Source: Bacillota bacterium (GTDB lineage Bacteria > Bacillota > DTU025). Taken from it: a stretch of DNA of 40,485 nt. Shown one piece after another: positions 1 to 7,605 of this stretch; position 1 is the stretch's first letter, and each line of letters begins with the position of its first letter. The notes beneath the pieces were generated by a model. It was not told the origin of the DNA, searched no databases, and saw nothing but the letters and a program-made list of their open reading frames with translations. The stretch spans positions 1 to 40,485 of the forward strand of contig JAQVXE010000009.1 in NCBI GenBank assembly GCA_028709305.1. Direction: 5' to 3'. The position numbers and the translations under genes are program-made.

Positions 1-21
1 GCATGCATCATAGATGGCAGA

Positions 22-56
22 CACAAAAAGAGGACCGCACTCGCTCGAGTGCGGTC
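22..56 (-). terminator. Rho-independent terminator of tRNA operon 1
   Basis: A perfect 10-bp stem (33-42 with 47-56) closes a 4-nt loop. Read on the minus strand it is followed by a CTCTTTTTGTGT tail. It sits just past the last tRNA of the cluster and ends that operon. Confidence 0.9.
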
Positions 57-64
57 GGACAAAG

Positions 65-141
65 TGGAGCCCGCGATCGGAATCGAACCGATGACCTCAT
101 GCTTACCATGCATGCGCTGCTACCGACTGAGCTACGCGGGC
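65..141 (-). tRNA. tRNA-Thr (anticodon GGT)
   Basis: A complete cloverleaf can be folded: the acceptor arm starts GCCCGCG, the anticodon loop is ATGGTAA (anticodon GGT), and the T arm is canonical. The discriminator base is T and the CCA end is encoded (65-67). It reads ACC and ACT codons. It is the last gene of tRNA operon 1. Its anticodon matches the ACC specifier of the T-box in front of thrS in this window, and its UCCA end matches the T-box UGGA sequence, so it is the likely effector tRNA for that switch. Confidence 0.95.
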
Positions 142-169
142 GCTAGCCCAATATGAGCCGCTTAACAAT

Positions 170-246
170 TGGTTGCGGGGGCTGGATTTGAACCAGCGAC
201 CTCCGGATTATGAGCCCGACGAGCTACCGAACTGCTCCACCCCGCG
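170..246 (-). tRNA. Initiator tRNA-Met (CAT), copy with G31:U39
   Basis: The acceptor arm begins CGCGGGG and position 1 (C) faces A72, the unpaired first position typical of bacterial initiator tRNA. The anticodon loop is CTCATAA and CCA is encoded (170-172). It differs from the neighbouring copy at 276-352 by one base (207), which turns the third G:C pair of the anticodon stem into a G:U pair. That run of three G:C pairs is an initiator hallmark, so this copy is a slight variant. Confidence 0.93.
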
Positions 247-275
247 ACAAACTCTAAGAGCTGACTCTATCAAAT

Positions 276-352
<77 letters not shown>

Positions 353-372
353 ACAAACATAAAACCTAATCA

Positions 373-448
<76 letters not shown>

Positions 449-461
449 AATTGACTCAAAA

Positions 462-547
462 TGGTGGAGAGGGGAGGATTCGAACCTCCGAACCCGTCCG
501 GGAGCAGATTTACAGTCTGCCGCCTTTAACCACTCGGCCACCTCTCC
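462..547 (-). tRNA. tRNA-Tyr (anticodon GTA)
   Basis: This is a class II tRNA of 86 nt with a long variable arm. The acceptor is GGAGAGG, the anticodon loop is CTGTAAA (anticodon GTA), the discriminator is A and CCA is encoded. It is the second gene of tRNA operon 1 in transcription order. Confidence 0.95.
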
Positions 548-564
548 GTAAACACTGCAAAACT

Positions 565-640
565 TGGAGCCGACGATGGGACTCGAACCCGCAACCTGCT
601 GATTACAAATCAGCTGCTCTGCCAATTGAGCTACGTCGGC
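565..640 (-). tRNA. tRNA-Thr (anticodon TGT)
   Basis: The acceptor is GCCGACG and the anticodon loop is TTTGTAA (anticodon TGT, reading ACA and ACG). The discriminator is T and CCA is encoded at 565-567. It is the first gene of tRNA operon 1, 24 nt after the promoter -10 element. Confidence 0.95.
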
Positions 641-664
641 AAGCAATCGTGCCGTGCGAAGCTT

Positions 665-693
665 AGAATACCACATGCTTTCCAAGAAGTCAA
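665..693 (-). promoter_or_regulatory. Promoter of tRNA operon 1
   Basis: On the minus strand there is a TTGACT -35 element (688-693), a 17-nt spacer and a TATTCT -10 element (665-670). It points into the six-tRNA operon that ends at the terminator at 22-56. Confidence 0.82.
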
Positions 694-755
694 CAATCCA
701 GAGATTACTTCTTCTGGCTTCACGAATCCTTTAGAATATCCAAGCTTCTCGTGCC

Positions 756-1646
756 TCAGTTCTCATCCTGCCAGTCAAGAGCCTTCTGCCGCAGCACGTA
801 CATGAGAATGGCGGCCGCCGCTGCCACATTCAAAGACTCAACATCCCTGGCCATCTCTATCTTCACCCAAGCAGTGGCATGGCTCCTAACCACGTTACTG
901 ACCCCATCAGCCTCAGAACCGACCACGAGCAAGGCCAAGCCCCGCTGTGAGCTTGCATCTTCCTGCCCACCACGGCCAGCAGGAGACCCAAAGACGGGCC
1001 ACACCAACCTCTCGATCCCCACTCCCCTTTGTGCGTCTGACACAATGACCTCGCAGCCGAGCCCTGCAGCGTGGAGAAGGAACTCTTCAACCTCGCTGAT
1101 CTGCGCAACTGGCATACGAAACATCGAGCCCATAGAAGCCCTCACTACCTTCGGGTTAGTGAGGCCTGCGCATCTAGGCCCGGCCATCACTCCTGAGGCG
1201 CCCAAAGCGGCAGCCGTGCGGATTATCGTTCCCACATTGCCAGGATCGGATACTCCGTCTAGAAAGACTCCAAAAGACGGCCGTCCACGCTGTCGTGCCT
1301 GAGCAAGCAATTCCGAACCGGAAAGGGGCTTCCAGCGAGCCAACGCAAACACACCCTGAGGAGTGCGTGTGTCAGCCATCCTCTCAGCAACCGATCGTGA
1401 GACCATCACAACTTTCGCCCCCGCGCGGCGAGCCTGTGACAGGATACGGCCGCCAACAGCCTCGGCACTCACGTCAATGTCCTCAGACAAGTAGAGGGTG
1501 TCCAACAATATCCCGGCAGCAAGAGCATCTTCTACGAGCCTCATGCCCTCAAGCGGAACAGAATGCGGCAAACCCCGAGTCACGCACTGTTTGTAGGTGC
1601 GGACCGCGGGGTTTTTCATGCTGCTGATTGCATACAATTCACTCAC
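756..1646 (-). CDS. TrmH/SpoU-family RNA methyltransferase
   Basis: This 296-residue protein is predicted to methylate a ribose 2'-OH of rRNA or tRNA, using S-adenosylmethionine through a C-terminal trefoil knot (SPOUT fold). An N-terminal substrate-binding part (about 1-115) is followed by the SpoU signature: a DGVSDPGNVGTIIRTA segment near residues 129-144, then VVGSEADG and the closing ESLNVAAAAAIL motif. It starts at a GTG eight bases after rplT and so belongs to the infC operon. The same arrangement of a SpoU methyltransferase after rplT is common in clostridia. The exact rRNA position modified cannot be read from sequence. RlmB-like and YsgA-like assignments are both possible. Confidence 0.88.
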   Translation of the reverse strand: MSELYAISSMKNPAVRTYKQCVTRGLPHSVPLEGMRLVEDALAAGILLDTLYLSEDIDVSAEAVGGRILSQARRAGAKVVMVSRSVAERMADTRTPQGVFALARWKPLSGSELLAQARQRGRPSFGVFLDGVSDPGNVGTIIRTAAALGASGVMAGPRCAGLTNPKVVRASMGSMFRMPVAQISEVEEFLLHAAGLGCEVIVSDAQRGVGIERLVWPVFGSPAGRGGQEDASSQRGLALLVVGSEADGVSNVVRSHATAWVKIEMARDVESLNVAAAAAILMYVLRQKALDWQDEN

Positions 1647-1654
1647 CGCTCATG

Positions 1655-2017
1655 CTAGTTGGCCGCTTCCTGTTGCTGAGCCACAGCAACTAGCTGCTCA
1701 AATGCGGCACCGTCGTTGACTGCCAGGTCTGCTAGCATCTTGCGATTAATATCGACACCGGCCTTCTTCAATCCAGAAATGAACCTGCTGTAGGACATGC
1801 CATTCATGCGAGCGGCAGCATTAATCCTTGAAATCCAAAGCTGCCTGAAATCGCGTTTCCTCGTACGCCTGTGGGCGTATGAGTAATCCATTGCATGCAT
1901 TACTGCCTGGTTAGCCCTCTTATGTGAGACACGGTTTATCCCAGTGTATCCCTTTGCAAGCTTCAAGGTTTTGTTGTGCCTGCGTCGCAAATTTGTGCCG
2001 CGCTTCACCCTCGCCAT
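1655..2017 (-). CDS. rplT: 50S ribosomal protein L20
   Basis: This 120-residue, strongly basic early-assembly protein of the large subunit binds 23S rRNA. It is colinear with L20 over its length: an Arg/Lys-rich N-terminal helix, an [17 protein letters not shown] segment and the conserved [18 protein letters not shown] block. The C-terminal tail (QQQEAAN) is slightly longer than usual. It is third in infC-rpmI-rplT. In low-GC Gram-positives L20 represses this operon through the leader RNA, and the infC leader described below is a candidate target. Confidence 0.98.
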   Translation of the reverse strand: MARVKRGTNLRRRHNKTLKLAKGYTGINRVSHKRANQAVMHAMDYSYAHRRTRKRDFRQLWISRINAAARMNGMSYSRFISGLKKAGVDINRKMLADLAVNDGAAFEQLVAVAQQQEAAN

Positions 2018-2066
2018 CGTAAATCAACTCCCTCCGGCCATCATGCGAAACAATATGTCGAACAAG

Positions 2067-2264
2067 CTACTTATACGGAATTAGCTGACGCGCGACCTTC
2101 TCGTCGGCCTTCGTCAGGACAGCAGGTTTCCGCATGTTTCGCTTCCTCTTAGCGGTTTTAACACCAAGCTTGTGCCTGCGCCCGGCCTTGTTTCGCACGA
2201 TCTTCCCGGATCCGGTCGCTTTGTATCTCTTCGCCGCCGCCTTGTTCGTTTTCATCTTAGGCAT
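2067..2264 (-). CDS. rpmI: 50S ribosomal protein L35
   Basis: This is a 65-residue basic protein of the large subunit. It has the typical MPKMKTNKAAAKR start, a KAGRRHKLGVKTAKRKR centre and a VARQLIPYK end. It lies 39 nt after infC and 49 nt before rplT, the standard position and order. Confidence 0.98.
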   Translation of the reverse strand: MPKMKTNKAAAKRYKATGSGKIVRNKAGRRHKLGVKTAKRKRNMRKPAVLTKADEKVARQLIPYK

Positions 2265-2303
2265 AGCTGCTCCCTCCTCAACTCAATCCGCGCAGAAAAC
2301 AGA

Positions 2304-2825
2304 CTACCCCTCTTGCTCCTGCTTCGGGGAGAGAATCATGATCATGTTTCTGCCTTCAACCCTCGGTTGACGCTCCACCGAACCTACATCTGCAAGGCTT
2401 TCAGCCATCTCCATTAGAAGCTTCCTTGCAAGATTACTGTGGACGATTTCACGCCCCCTGAACCTGACAGTGACTTTGACCTTATCGCCGTCACGAAGGA
2501 ACCTCTCCGCATTCTTCGTTTTCACGCTGAAGTCGTGATCCTCAATCTTAGGAGTCATGCGGACTTCCTTTATGTCGACCACATGCTGCCTCTTTCTTGC
2601 CTCCCGCTCGCGTTTGCTCTGCTCATACTTGTATCTGCCATAATCCATGATGCGGCAGACGGGCGGTCGTGCCGTAGGTGCAACCTCCACGAGGTCCAGG
2701 TCCCTATCCGCGGCAACTCTAATGGCTTCTCTAACTGGCATTATACCCAGCTGCTCACCATTTTCATCCACAACGCGGACTTCCCTGGCCCTGATCGCCT
2801 CGTTGATGAAAAGCTCCCTACTGAT
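2304..2825 (-). CDS. infC: Translation initiation factor IF-3 (ATC start)
   Basis: IF-3 binds the 30S subunit, prevents premature joining of 50S and checks start-codon and initiator tRNA pairing. The protein is 173 residues. It has the N-domain (FINEAIRAREVRVVDENG), a Lys/Arg-rich linker around residues 75-90 and the C-domain beginning near VVDIKEVRMTPK. The first ATG/GTG in frame (GTG at 2771) would delete 18 conserved residues. Translating upstream recovers them, with no ATG, GTG or TTG before an in-frame TGA just upstream. A GGGGGTG ribosome site lies 7 nt before an ATC codon at 2823-2825. AUU and AUC starts are known for infC and serve IF-3 self-repression, so ATC is chosen. Confidence 0.93.
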   Translation of the reverse strand: MSRELFINEAIRAREVRVVDENGEQLGIMPVREAIRVAADRDLDLVEVAPTARPPVCRIMDYGRYKYEQSKREREARKRQHVVDIKEVRMTPKIEDHDFSVKTKNAERFLRDGDKVKVTVRFRGREIVHSNLARKLLMEMAESLADVGSVERQPRVEGRNMIMILSPKQEQEG

Positions 2826-3040
2826 AGTTTGTCACCCCCACAAAAATCTCATCGTTTGAATGTCCCCAAAATAAAGAACAAGCGGGTGATCCACCCGCCC
2901 ACAATGACAGAGCATGCGACGACATGGCAACCTCGCCAGCTCGCAGATAGTCAAGTGAACCGGCCTGGCTGAAGCTGTATACAACGCCGACCGGTGAGAA
3001 GCGGATGGCTTCTACTTCAAACATGTATCCTAGATTTGCA
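2826..3040 (-). promoter_or_regulatory. infC operon leader RNA (L20/infC-type candidate)
   Basis: About 215 nt lie between the predicted transcription start and the infC ATC codon. The leader ends in a terminator-like hairpin placed before the ribosome site, the layout of a transcription-attenuation leader. In Bacillus the same operon has such a leader that binds L20. I see the position, promoter and hairpin. I could not fold the upstream half reliably or match it to the known L20 leader consensus, so the regulator is inferred. Confidence 0.55.
2860..2898 (-). terminator. Attenuator-like hairpin in infC leader
   Basis: A 7-bp perfect GC-rich stem (2882-2888 with 2892-2898) has a 3-nt loop. 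On the minus strand it is followed by TTGTTCTTTATTTT. It lies between the infC promoter and the infC start, so it would stop infC transcripts rather than thrS transcripts only. Confidence 0.65.
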
Positions 3041-3046
3041 AGACAG

Positions 3047-3075
3047 AGTATAACACAGGCATGGCCCCACGTCAA
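3047..3075 (-). promoter_or_regulatory. infC operon promoter
   Basis: The -35 element is TTGACG (3070-3075) and the -10 element is TATACT (3047-3052), with an exact 17-nt spacer. The TGA inside the -35 element is the stop codon of thrS, so the promoter overlaps the end of the upstream gene. Confidence 0.85.
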
Positions 3076-5000
3076 ACCTCTTCGCAAGACCGGGAATCGA
3101 CTCCGATGCGAAGCATGTTGGCAAAGTCGTCCACCGTCATCGCGCCCTGATCACCGCCCTTGCGGGCTCTGACCGCAACCTGACCTGCCTCCATCTCCCT
3201 GTCGCCAACGACTAGCATGTACGGAACCTTCTGAAGCTGTGCTTCACGTATCTTGTACCCAATCTTCTCATCGCGGGCATCCACTTCCACCCTGAAGCCT
3301 TGCTCGGCAAGGATGCTAGCGACACGCCTTCCATACTCCGCGTGGCGGTCGCCTATGGAAAGGATCTTAGCCTGCACCGGAGCAAGCCAAAGAGGCAGGG
3401 CGCCAGCATACTGCTCAATAAGGCATCCCATGAACCTCTCCATGCTGCCAAGAACCGTTCTGTGTATCATTATTGCCCTGTGTTTTTCCCCATCTTCGCC
3501 GATGTAGTTTACGTCGAATCTTTCGGGCAAGTTGAAGTCGACCTGAATCGTTGGCCCCTGCCAGAGACGGCCGAGAGAGTCCTTGAGCTTGGTGTCAATT
3601 TTGGGGCCGTAGAATACGCCTTCTCCCGGGTCCATGGTATACTCAAGCCCATGATTCTCCAACGCATCTCGGAGAGCCAGTGTCGCACGTTCCCAGTTCT
3701 CGTCTGATCCCACCGACTTTTCCGGCCTGGTTGACAGGAAGAACTGGTATTCCGAGAACCCGAAGCTCTTCAGCATGAACCTGGTAAGGTCTATTACGCC
3801 CACTATCTCGTCACGCAGTTGCTCGGGGGTGCAGAAGATGTGCGCATCATCCTGAGTGAACCCTCTAACCCTGAGCAGCCCATGAAGGGCTCCGGATCGT
3901 TCGTATCTGTATACGGTTCCAAGCTCGCAGTAGCGGATCGGCATATCCCGGTAGCTTCGAGTGGCAGTCTTGTATACCAATATATGCCCCGGACAATTCA
4001 TGGGCTTGAGAACATATTCCTTCTCGTCAATGGGCAAGTAGTACATGTTCTCCTTGTAGAATTCGTTGTGCCCTGAAATAGTCCAAAGTGTTGACTCAGC
4101 AATATGCGGAGTAATAACAGGTTTGTACCCCCGCGCGATATGCTCGCGCATCCAGAAGTCCTCTATGGAGTAGCGAATAGCGGCGCCATGAGGGTGATAG
4201 AAGATCAGGCCCGCACCTGCCTCCTCATGAACGCTGAATATATCAAGATCCCGTCCGAGATGCCTGTGGTCTCTTTTGGCCGCCTCCTCCAGAACACGCA
4301 GATGCTCATCGAGCTCCTTCTTTGTGTGATAGGCAGTTCCGTATATTCGGGACAGCATGGGCCTATTTTCGTCCCCTCGCCAATACGCGCCGGCCACGTT
4401 CAGGAGCTTGAAGGCTCCAATCATCCCTGTTCTCGGCAGATGGGGCCCTCGACACATGTCAGCAAACTCGCCCTGTCGATAAAAACTGACCTTGTTCTCG
4501 TCAAGTTCATTGAGGAGCTCGATCTTGTATGTCTCGTCTCCGCGCTTAAGCATAGCCAACGCCTCATCCCAGGTTGCCTCTTCGCGAACTATGGGGAGAT
4601 CCTCAGCGATGATCCTTCCCATCTCTGCCTCAATCTTCTCCAAGTCGTCAGGGGTGAAGGCATGATCGATATCGAAATCATAGTAGAATCCGTTCTCAAT
4701 CGTGGGCCCTATTGCTAGCTTGGCAGAGGGGAACAGCCTCTTCACAGCCTGGGCCATCACATGGCTGGCCGAATGCCGCATTGCATCGAGCCCTTCCTCA
4801 GATGTCGCGTCCAATATGGTCACTCGACAATCCTCAGTAATAGGGAATGAAAGGTCAACAGCAGTGTCGTCCACAAGACCGACAACTGCCTGTGCAGCCA
4901 GTCTCCTGCCTATGCGAGCCGCCAGCTCGCCCACAGTAGTCCCTGAAGGAATCTCGACAATACTGCCGTCCGGCAAAGTCACCTTAACGTTTTCCACCAC
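3072..5000 (-). CDS. thrS: Threonyl-tRNA synthetase
   Basis: This cytoplasmic class II synthetase of 642 residues charges tRNA-Thr. In order it shows a TGS domain (about 1-62), an editing domain with the HxxxH pair at H76/H80 and a later CRGPH motif, and a catalytic core. The core has the NCPGH zinc/active-site loop, motif 2 around RYCELGTVYRYE, and motif 3 around GSMERFMGCLIEQY. The C-terminal part is the anticodon-binding domain. Length and domain order are those of a full-length bacterial ThrRS. It is transcribed alone behind a T-box and is followed without a gap by the infC promoter. Both tRNA-Thr isoacceptors encoded in this window are its substrates. Confidence 0.98.
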   Translation of the reverse strand: MVENVKVTLPDGSIVEIPSGTTVGELAARIGRRLAAQAVVGLVDDTAVDLSFPITEDCRVTILDATSEEGLDAMRHSASHVMAQAVKRLFPSAKLAIGPTIENGFYYDFDIDHAFTPDDLEKIEAEMGRIIAEDLPIVREEATWDEALAMLKRGDETYKIELLNELDENKVSFYRQGEFADMCRGPHLPRTGMIGAFKLLNVAGAYWRGDENRPMLSRIYGTAYHTKKELDEHLRVLEEAAKRDHRHLGRDLDIFSVHEEAGAGLIFYHPHGAAIRYSIEDFWMREHIARGYKPVITPHIAESTLWTISGHNEFYKENMYYLPIDEKEYVLKPMNCPGHILVYKTATRSYRDMPIRYCELGTVYRYERSGALHGLLRVRGFTQDDAHIFCTPEQLRDEIVGVIDLTRFMLKSFGFSEYQFFLSTRPEKSVGSDENWERATLALRDALENHGLEYTMDPGEGVFYGPKIDTKLKDSLGRLWQGPTIQVDFNLPERFDVNYIGEDGEKHRAIMIHRTVLGSMERFMGCLIEQYAGALPLWLAPVQAKILSIGDRHAEYGRRVASILAEQGFRVEVDARDEKIGYKIREAQLQKVPYMLVVGDREMEAGQVAVRARKGGDQGAMTVDDFANMLRIGVDSRSCEEV

Positions 5001-5087
5001 TTCTTCTGCGCCTCCTCACGTGTTTCAGCGCCTAGACAATTGGGTAAAAGGTCAAAATCATCAGCGCGTCACCACATATTTCGTCTG

Positions 5088-5134
5088 GATAAAGAAACCC
5101 CCGTCCCTAGCTGATCCAACATCGGGACGGGGGT
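5088..5134 (-). terminator. T-box terminator hairpin
   Basis: An 11-bp stem (5097-5107 with 5124-5134) has a 16-nt loop and is followed on the minus strand by TTTCTTTAT. It competes with the T-box antiterminator and controls readthrough into thrS. Confidence 0.9.
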
Positions 5135-5356
5135 CAACCCGCGGTTCCACCCGGTTTGGCGCACACAGCGCCCTCTCTCAGGCCGCATAACGGGGGCCAG
5201 CCGTACCGGCATATTCCCGCGCAGGCGGTTTCAGCCGAAAGCTCAGAGGTGGTTTTCAGCAATCTACACCCCGGCAGGCTCCCACCACTCGGCCCGCCGT
5301 CTCTGAGGGTTCGCAGAGCTTACTCGTCCTCATCATCGCCGTCTATCTGCTTGATT
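5088..5356 (-). promoter_or_regulatory. Threonine T-box riboswitch of thrS
   Basis: The leader shows the T-box landmarks in order on the minus strand. Stem I has a GACGAGTAAG element and a GAGTGGTGGGAGCC element, and the specifier segment reads GAAA-ACC-ACC. The antiterminator box GGGTGGAACCGCGG follows (5139-5152), then a strong terminator. The specifier ACC (5251-5253) encodes Thr and would pair with anticodon GGU. The UGGA of the box pairs with the U73-CCA end of both tRNA-Thr genes in this window. Uncharged tRNA-Thr would stabilise the antiterminator and switch thrS on. Confidence 0.93.
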
Positions 5357-5362
5357 ACACCT

Positions 5363-5392
5363 ATTCTAGCTTGACCAAGAGGAATATGTCAA
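5363..5392 (-). promoter_or_regulatory. thrS promoter
   Basis: There is a TTGACA -35 element (5387-5392), an 18-nt spacer and a TAGAAT -10 element (5363-5368). It lies directly upstream of the T-box leader and about 40 nt after the ytxC stop. Confidence 0.83.
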
Positions 5393-5435
5393 TACGTGCG
5401 CGCTGCCAAGCAAAACAGGTTGGGGCATTGGCATG

Positions 5436-6368
5436 TCACCGTCTCCTCACAGGCTCTACGGGATCCTTGCCAGCCAGGTCGGGGATGCGCAGTTCGCAGC
5501 CTGCAAAAGCGCATTTCGGATCAGAGCATCTCGACACTCGCCCTTCGAATACGCTTTCCAGCGTCTCAGCAACATCCTCCTCAGGCTCGAAATGAAGGAC
5601 AACCTTTCGAGGGGCCACTGTTATCAGGGCGCTGATCAGCAAATCGACAATCTCCACGCCCTCACCTAAGAGGTCTGCCGCCAAGGATGCGACGTAATCG
5701 CCCTCTATCGGTCTTCCTCCGGCCGACTTGATGTCGAACCCTCTGCCACTACCTCGAACTACGTGAACCTCGTCCTCCCGATCCTCCTGAACATCAACGA
5801 AGTACTTGAGCAGCTTGACGAACTCCTTACGCTCTCTTTCAGCCACGAACTTCCCAAGAGCCTCCTCCGTGGAGCTGCGCAGCTCATCTAGATACTCCCT
5901 CATCCTGAAGCGCACAAAACCTTCAATCACCAGCAAGCTTGAGTCACGCAGATAGCTTTCGATATCGGCTGCCACTTCACCCAGGCGAATTGACGGCTCC
6001 AGCATGCCAAAAATCCCCTCGTTGAGGATAGCCACTGCGTAGCTTGCCACCTCCTTGCCCTCGTCATCGTCAATCTCAGGGTGGCGATTCCTGAGGGTTT
6101 CGAAGATGAACGACTTCTCCAGCTCCTCGAAGATTAGGCGAGCCACAACGGCAGCAAGACGCCGCCGGAACGCGCACCGAAGCTCTTGTTCGTTGAGGAA
6201 TCTGTCTGCACGGCTACTGGCCGTGCATTCTACTAACGTTAACTCGCCCAGAGTTCTCATCTGCACCGACACATCCAATCCCTGAGCGCGCATCACGTCT
6301 AACTCGCTAAAGAGCCGCCGTCTCAACGAGTCGGCGGCAAGGTAGGAGCCGATATGGACACAGTCCAT
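5436..6368 (-). CDS. ytxC: Sporulation-associated protein YtxC family
   Basis: This 310-residue soluble protein has no catalytic motif I recognise. The middle part, around FVRFRMREYLDELRSS and the following KEFVKLLKYFVDVQE, matches what I recall of the YtxC family. In Bacillus ytxC lies directly upstream of thrS, and here it does too, which supports the call. YtxC is annotated as a putative sporulation protein without a known biochemical role. The C-terminal part (about 255-310) holds CSDPKCAFAGC, a cysteine pair whose meaning is unclear. An ATG start at 6368 is preceded by a GGGGGGCAAGG ribosome site. I saw no convincing promoter, although a TATACT sits near 6393-6398 with a weak -35. Confidence 0.75.
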   Translation of the reverse strand: MDCVHIGSYLAADSLRRRLFSELDVMRAQGLDVSVQMRTLGELTLVECTASSRADRFLNEQELRCAFRRRLAAVVARLIFEELEKSFIFETLRNRHPEIDDDEGKEVASYAVAILNEGIFGMLEPSIRLGEVAADIESYLRDSSLLVIEGFVRFRMREYLDELRSSTEEALGKFVAERERKEFVKLLKYFVDVQEDREDEVHVVRGSGRGFDIKSAGGRPIEGDYVASLAADLLGEGVEIVDLLISALITVAPRKVVLHFEPEEDVAETLESVFEGRVSRCSDPKCAFAGCELRIPDLAGKDPVEPVRRR

Positions 6369-6939
6369 CGCGCCTTGCCCCCCTTCAGCGACTAGTATAT
6401 GTTGGGGGCAACAGGCGTATACAATCTGCGGACATGGGGCATAATGCCTCCATACGTGGTATCAACGTCAATGCCGGCATTAAATGTATTTTCCCGAATC
6501 AATGGGTTTTATTCAAGCTTCGACGTTTCTAGCCACTCGCGGACCACCATGGGCATCTTCAAGTTCTTCAGCGCTCCTGACTTTACGTCCACTTACGTGC
6601 CAAGTCCATATGCCAGCTTACATTTGGCAAGTAGCACATTACTGCCAATGCCATTTTTCCTCGAGCAGAACCGGACCGATGGCCGCGTGAAGGGTGTCAT
6701 CCTCTCCCCGATCACGGGCACCAACGGCGCATCGACACCCTCAAACAGTTATGGTAATCCAGGCCAGTCGGCGAGCCTAGGCTTTCGCTCTTGGAAGGCA
6801 ACATGGGAGATGTGCCCGAACGAATCCAATCTGCCATAGCTCCCAGTATGGCTCCCCGCTGCGGAGTGTGTGATAGACATGAAAATGCCCCGAAGCACCG
6901 CCTTGCTAAGGAGATACCTCGGGGCCAAAAACCATCTAA
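6369..6939. other. 571-nt stretch without a recognisable gene
   Basis: Between ytxC and tRNA operon 2 neither strand gives a protein with recognisable motifs. The open frames on both strands have odd composition, and one runs into a tRNA. The part next to ytxC probably holds its promoter (TATACT near 6393-6398). The part next to the tRNAs holds a possible terminator. It could include decayed coding sequence, but I cannot identify any parent gene. Confidence 0.5.
6887..6925 (-). terminator. Possible terminator of tRNA operon 2
   Basis: A 7-bp stem (6887-6893 with 6919-6925) has a large loop and is followed on the minus strand by ATTTTC. It lies about 15 nt past the last tRNA. The loop is long and the tail short, so the call is weak. 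Confidence 0.4.
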
Positions 6940-7016
6940 TGGTGGGGTGCAGTGGAATTGAACCACTGGCCTCAACGATGTCAACGTTGCGCTCTAGCCA
7001 ACTGAGCTAGCACCCC
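6940..7016 (-). tRNA. tRNA-Val (anticodon GAC)
   Basis: The acceptor is GGGGTGC and the anticodon loop TTGACAT (anticodon GAC) sits on a CAACG/CGTTG stem. The discriminator is A and CCA is encoded at 6940-6942. It is the last gene of tRNA operon 2. Confidence 0.95.
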
Positions 7017-7031
7017 AAGCCTGATCTAATC

Positions 7032-7106
7032 TGGAGGCGACACCCGGATTCGAACCGGGGAATAGCGGTTTTGCAGACCGCTGCCTTACCACTTGGCTAT
7101 GTCGCC
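7032..7106 (-). tRNA. tRNA-Cys (anticodon GCA)
   Basis: The acceptor begins GGCGACA and the anticodon loop is CTGCAAA (anticodon GCA). CCA is encoded at 7032-7034. It is the only cysteine tRNA in the window. Confidence 0.95.
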
Positions 7107-7144
7107 GGCAAATGACACGGCCCGTGGGCCGTGAGTAAATTCTA

Positions 7145-7219
7145 TGGAGCGGAAGACGGGATTCGAACCCGCGACCCTCGCCTTGGCAAGGCGATGCTCT
7201 ACCGCTGAGCCACTTCCGC
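7145..7219 (-). tRNA. tRNA-Gly (anticodon GCC)
   Basis: The acceptor is GCGGAAG and the anticodon loop is TTGCCAA (anticodon GCC, reading GGC and GGT). CCA is encoded at 7145-7147. It complements the TCC isoacceptor of operon 1. Confidence 0.95.
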
Positions 7220-7233
7220 AGTCTTCACAATAG

Positions 7234-7309
7234 TGGTGCCGAGGGGCAGAATCGAACTGCCGACACGGGAATTTTCAGTCCCCTGCTCTACCGACTGAGC
7301 TACCTCGGC
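7234..7309 (-). tRNA. tRNA-Phe (anticodon GAA)
   Basis: The acceptor is GCCGAGG and the anticodon loop is CTGAAAA (anticodon GAA). The discriminator is A and CCA is encoded at 7234-7236. Confidence 0.95.
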
Positions 7310-7329
7310 TTGCTATGGTTCGTAAAAAA

Positions 7330-7406
7330 TGGCGGAGGCGACGGGACTCGAACCCGCGATCTCCTGCGTGACAGGCAGGCATGTTCAACCGCTACACTAC
7401 GCCTCC
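7330..7406 (-). tRNA. tRNA-Asp (anticodon GTC)
   Basis: The acceptor is GGAGGCG and the anticodon loop is CTGTCAC (anticodon GTC). The discriminator is G, as expected for Asp, and CCA is encoded at 7330-7332. Confidence 0.95.
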
Positions 7407-7432
7407 GCACAACCTAAAACCTTTTTTCAGAA

Positions 7433-7508
7433 TGGTGGGCGAAACAGGGCTCGAACCTGTGACCCCCTGCGTGTAAGGCAGGTGCTCTCCCAACTGAGCT
7501 ATTCGCCC
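7433..7508 (-). tRNA. tRNA-Val (anticodon TAC)
   Basis: The acceptor is GGGCGAA and the anticodon loop is CTTACAC (anticodon TAC). CCA is encoded at 7433-7435. It is the first gene of tRNA operon 2, 21 nt after the -10 element. Confidence 0.95.
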
Positions 7509-7529
7509 TTTCCCGCCCGGCGCTTCATC

Positions 7530-7558
7530 ATTATAACGTACACTTGCGGGGCATGCAA
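7530..7558 (-). promoter_or_regulatory. Promoter of tRNA operon 2
   Basis: There is a TTGCAT -35 element (7553-7558), a 17-nt spacer and a consensus TATAAT -10 element (7530-7535), pointing into the six-tRNA operon. It starts about 50 nt after the glycosylase stop codon. Confidence 0.85.
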
Positions 7559-7605
7559 GGGGGCAAACTCGACTTTTCAAATATGCGCCCATCCGGGTGC
7601 CCCGG

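Noticed and set aside
2818-3087. 89-codon minus-strand frame in the infC leader
   Set aside because: It spans the promoter and the attenuator hairpin and overlaps the thrS end, so it is better explained by the leader RNA.
6399-6839. 146-codon plus-strand frame in the ytxC/tRNA gap
   Set aside because: It has no ribosome site or recognisable motif and has unusual composition. It is more likely noncoding, although conservation was not tested.
7593-7605. CCGGG-TGC-CCCGG inverted repeat beside the glycosylase stop
   Set aside because: The stem has only 5 bp and no U-rich tail, so it is not called as a terminator.
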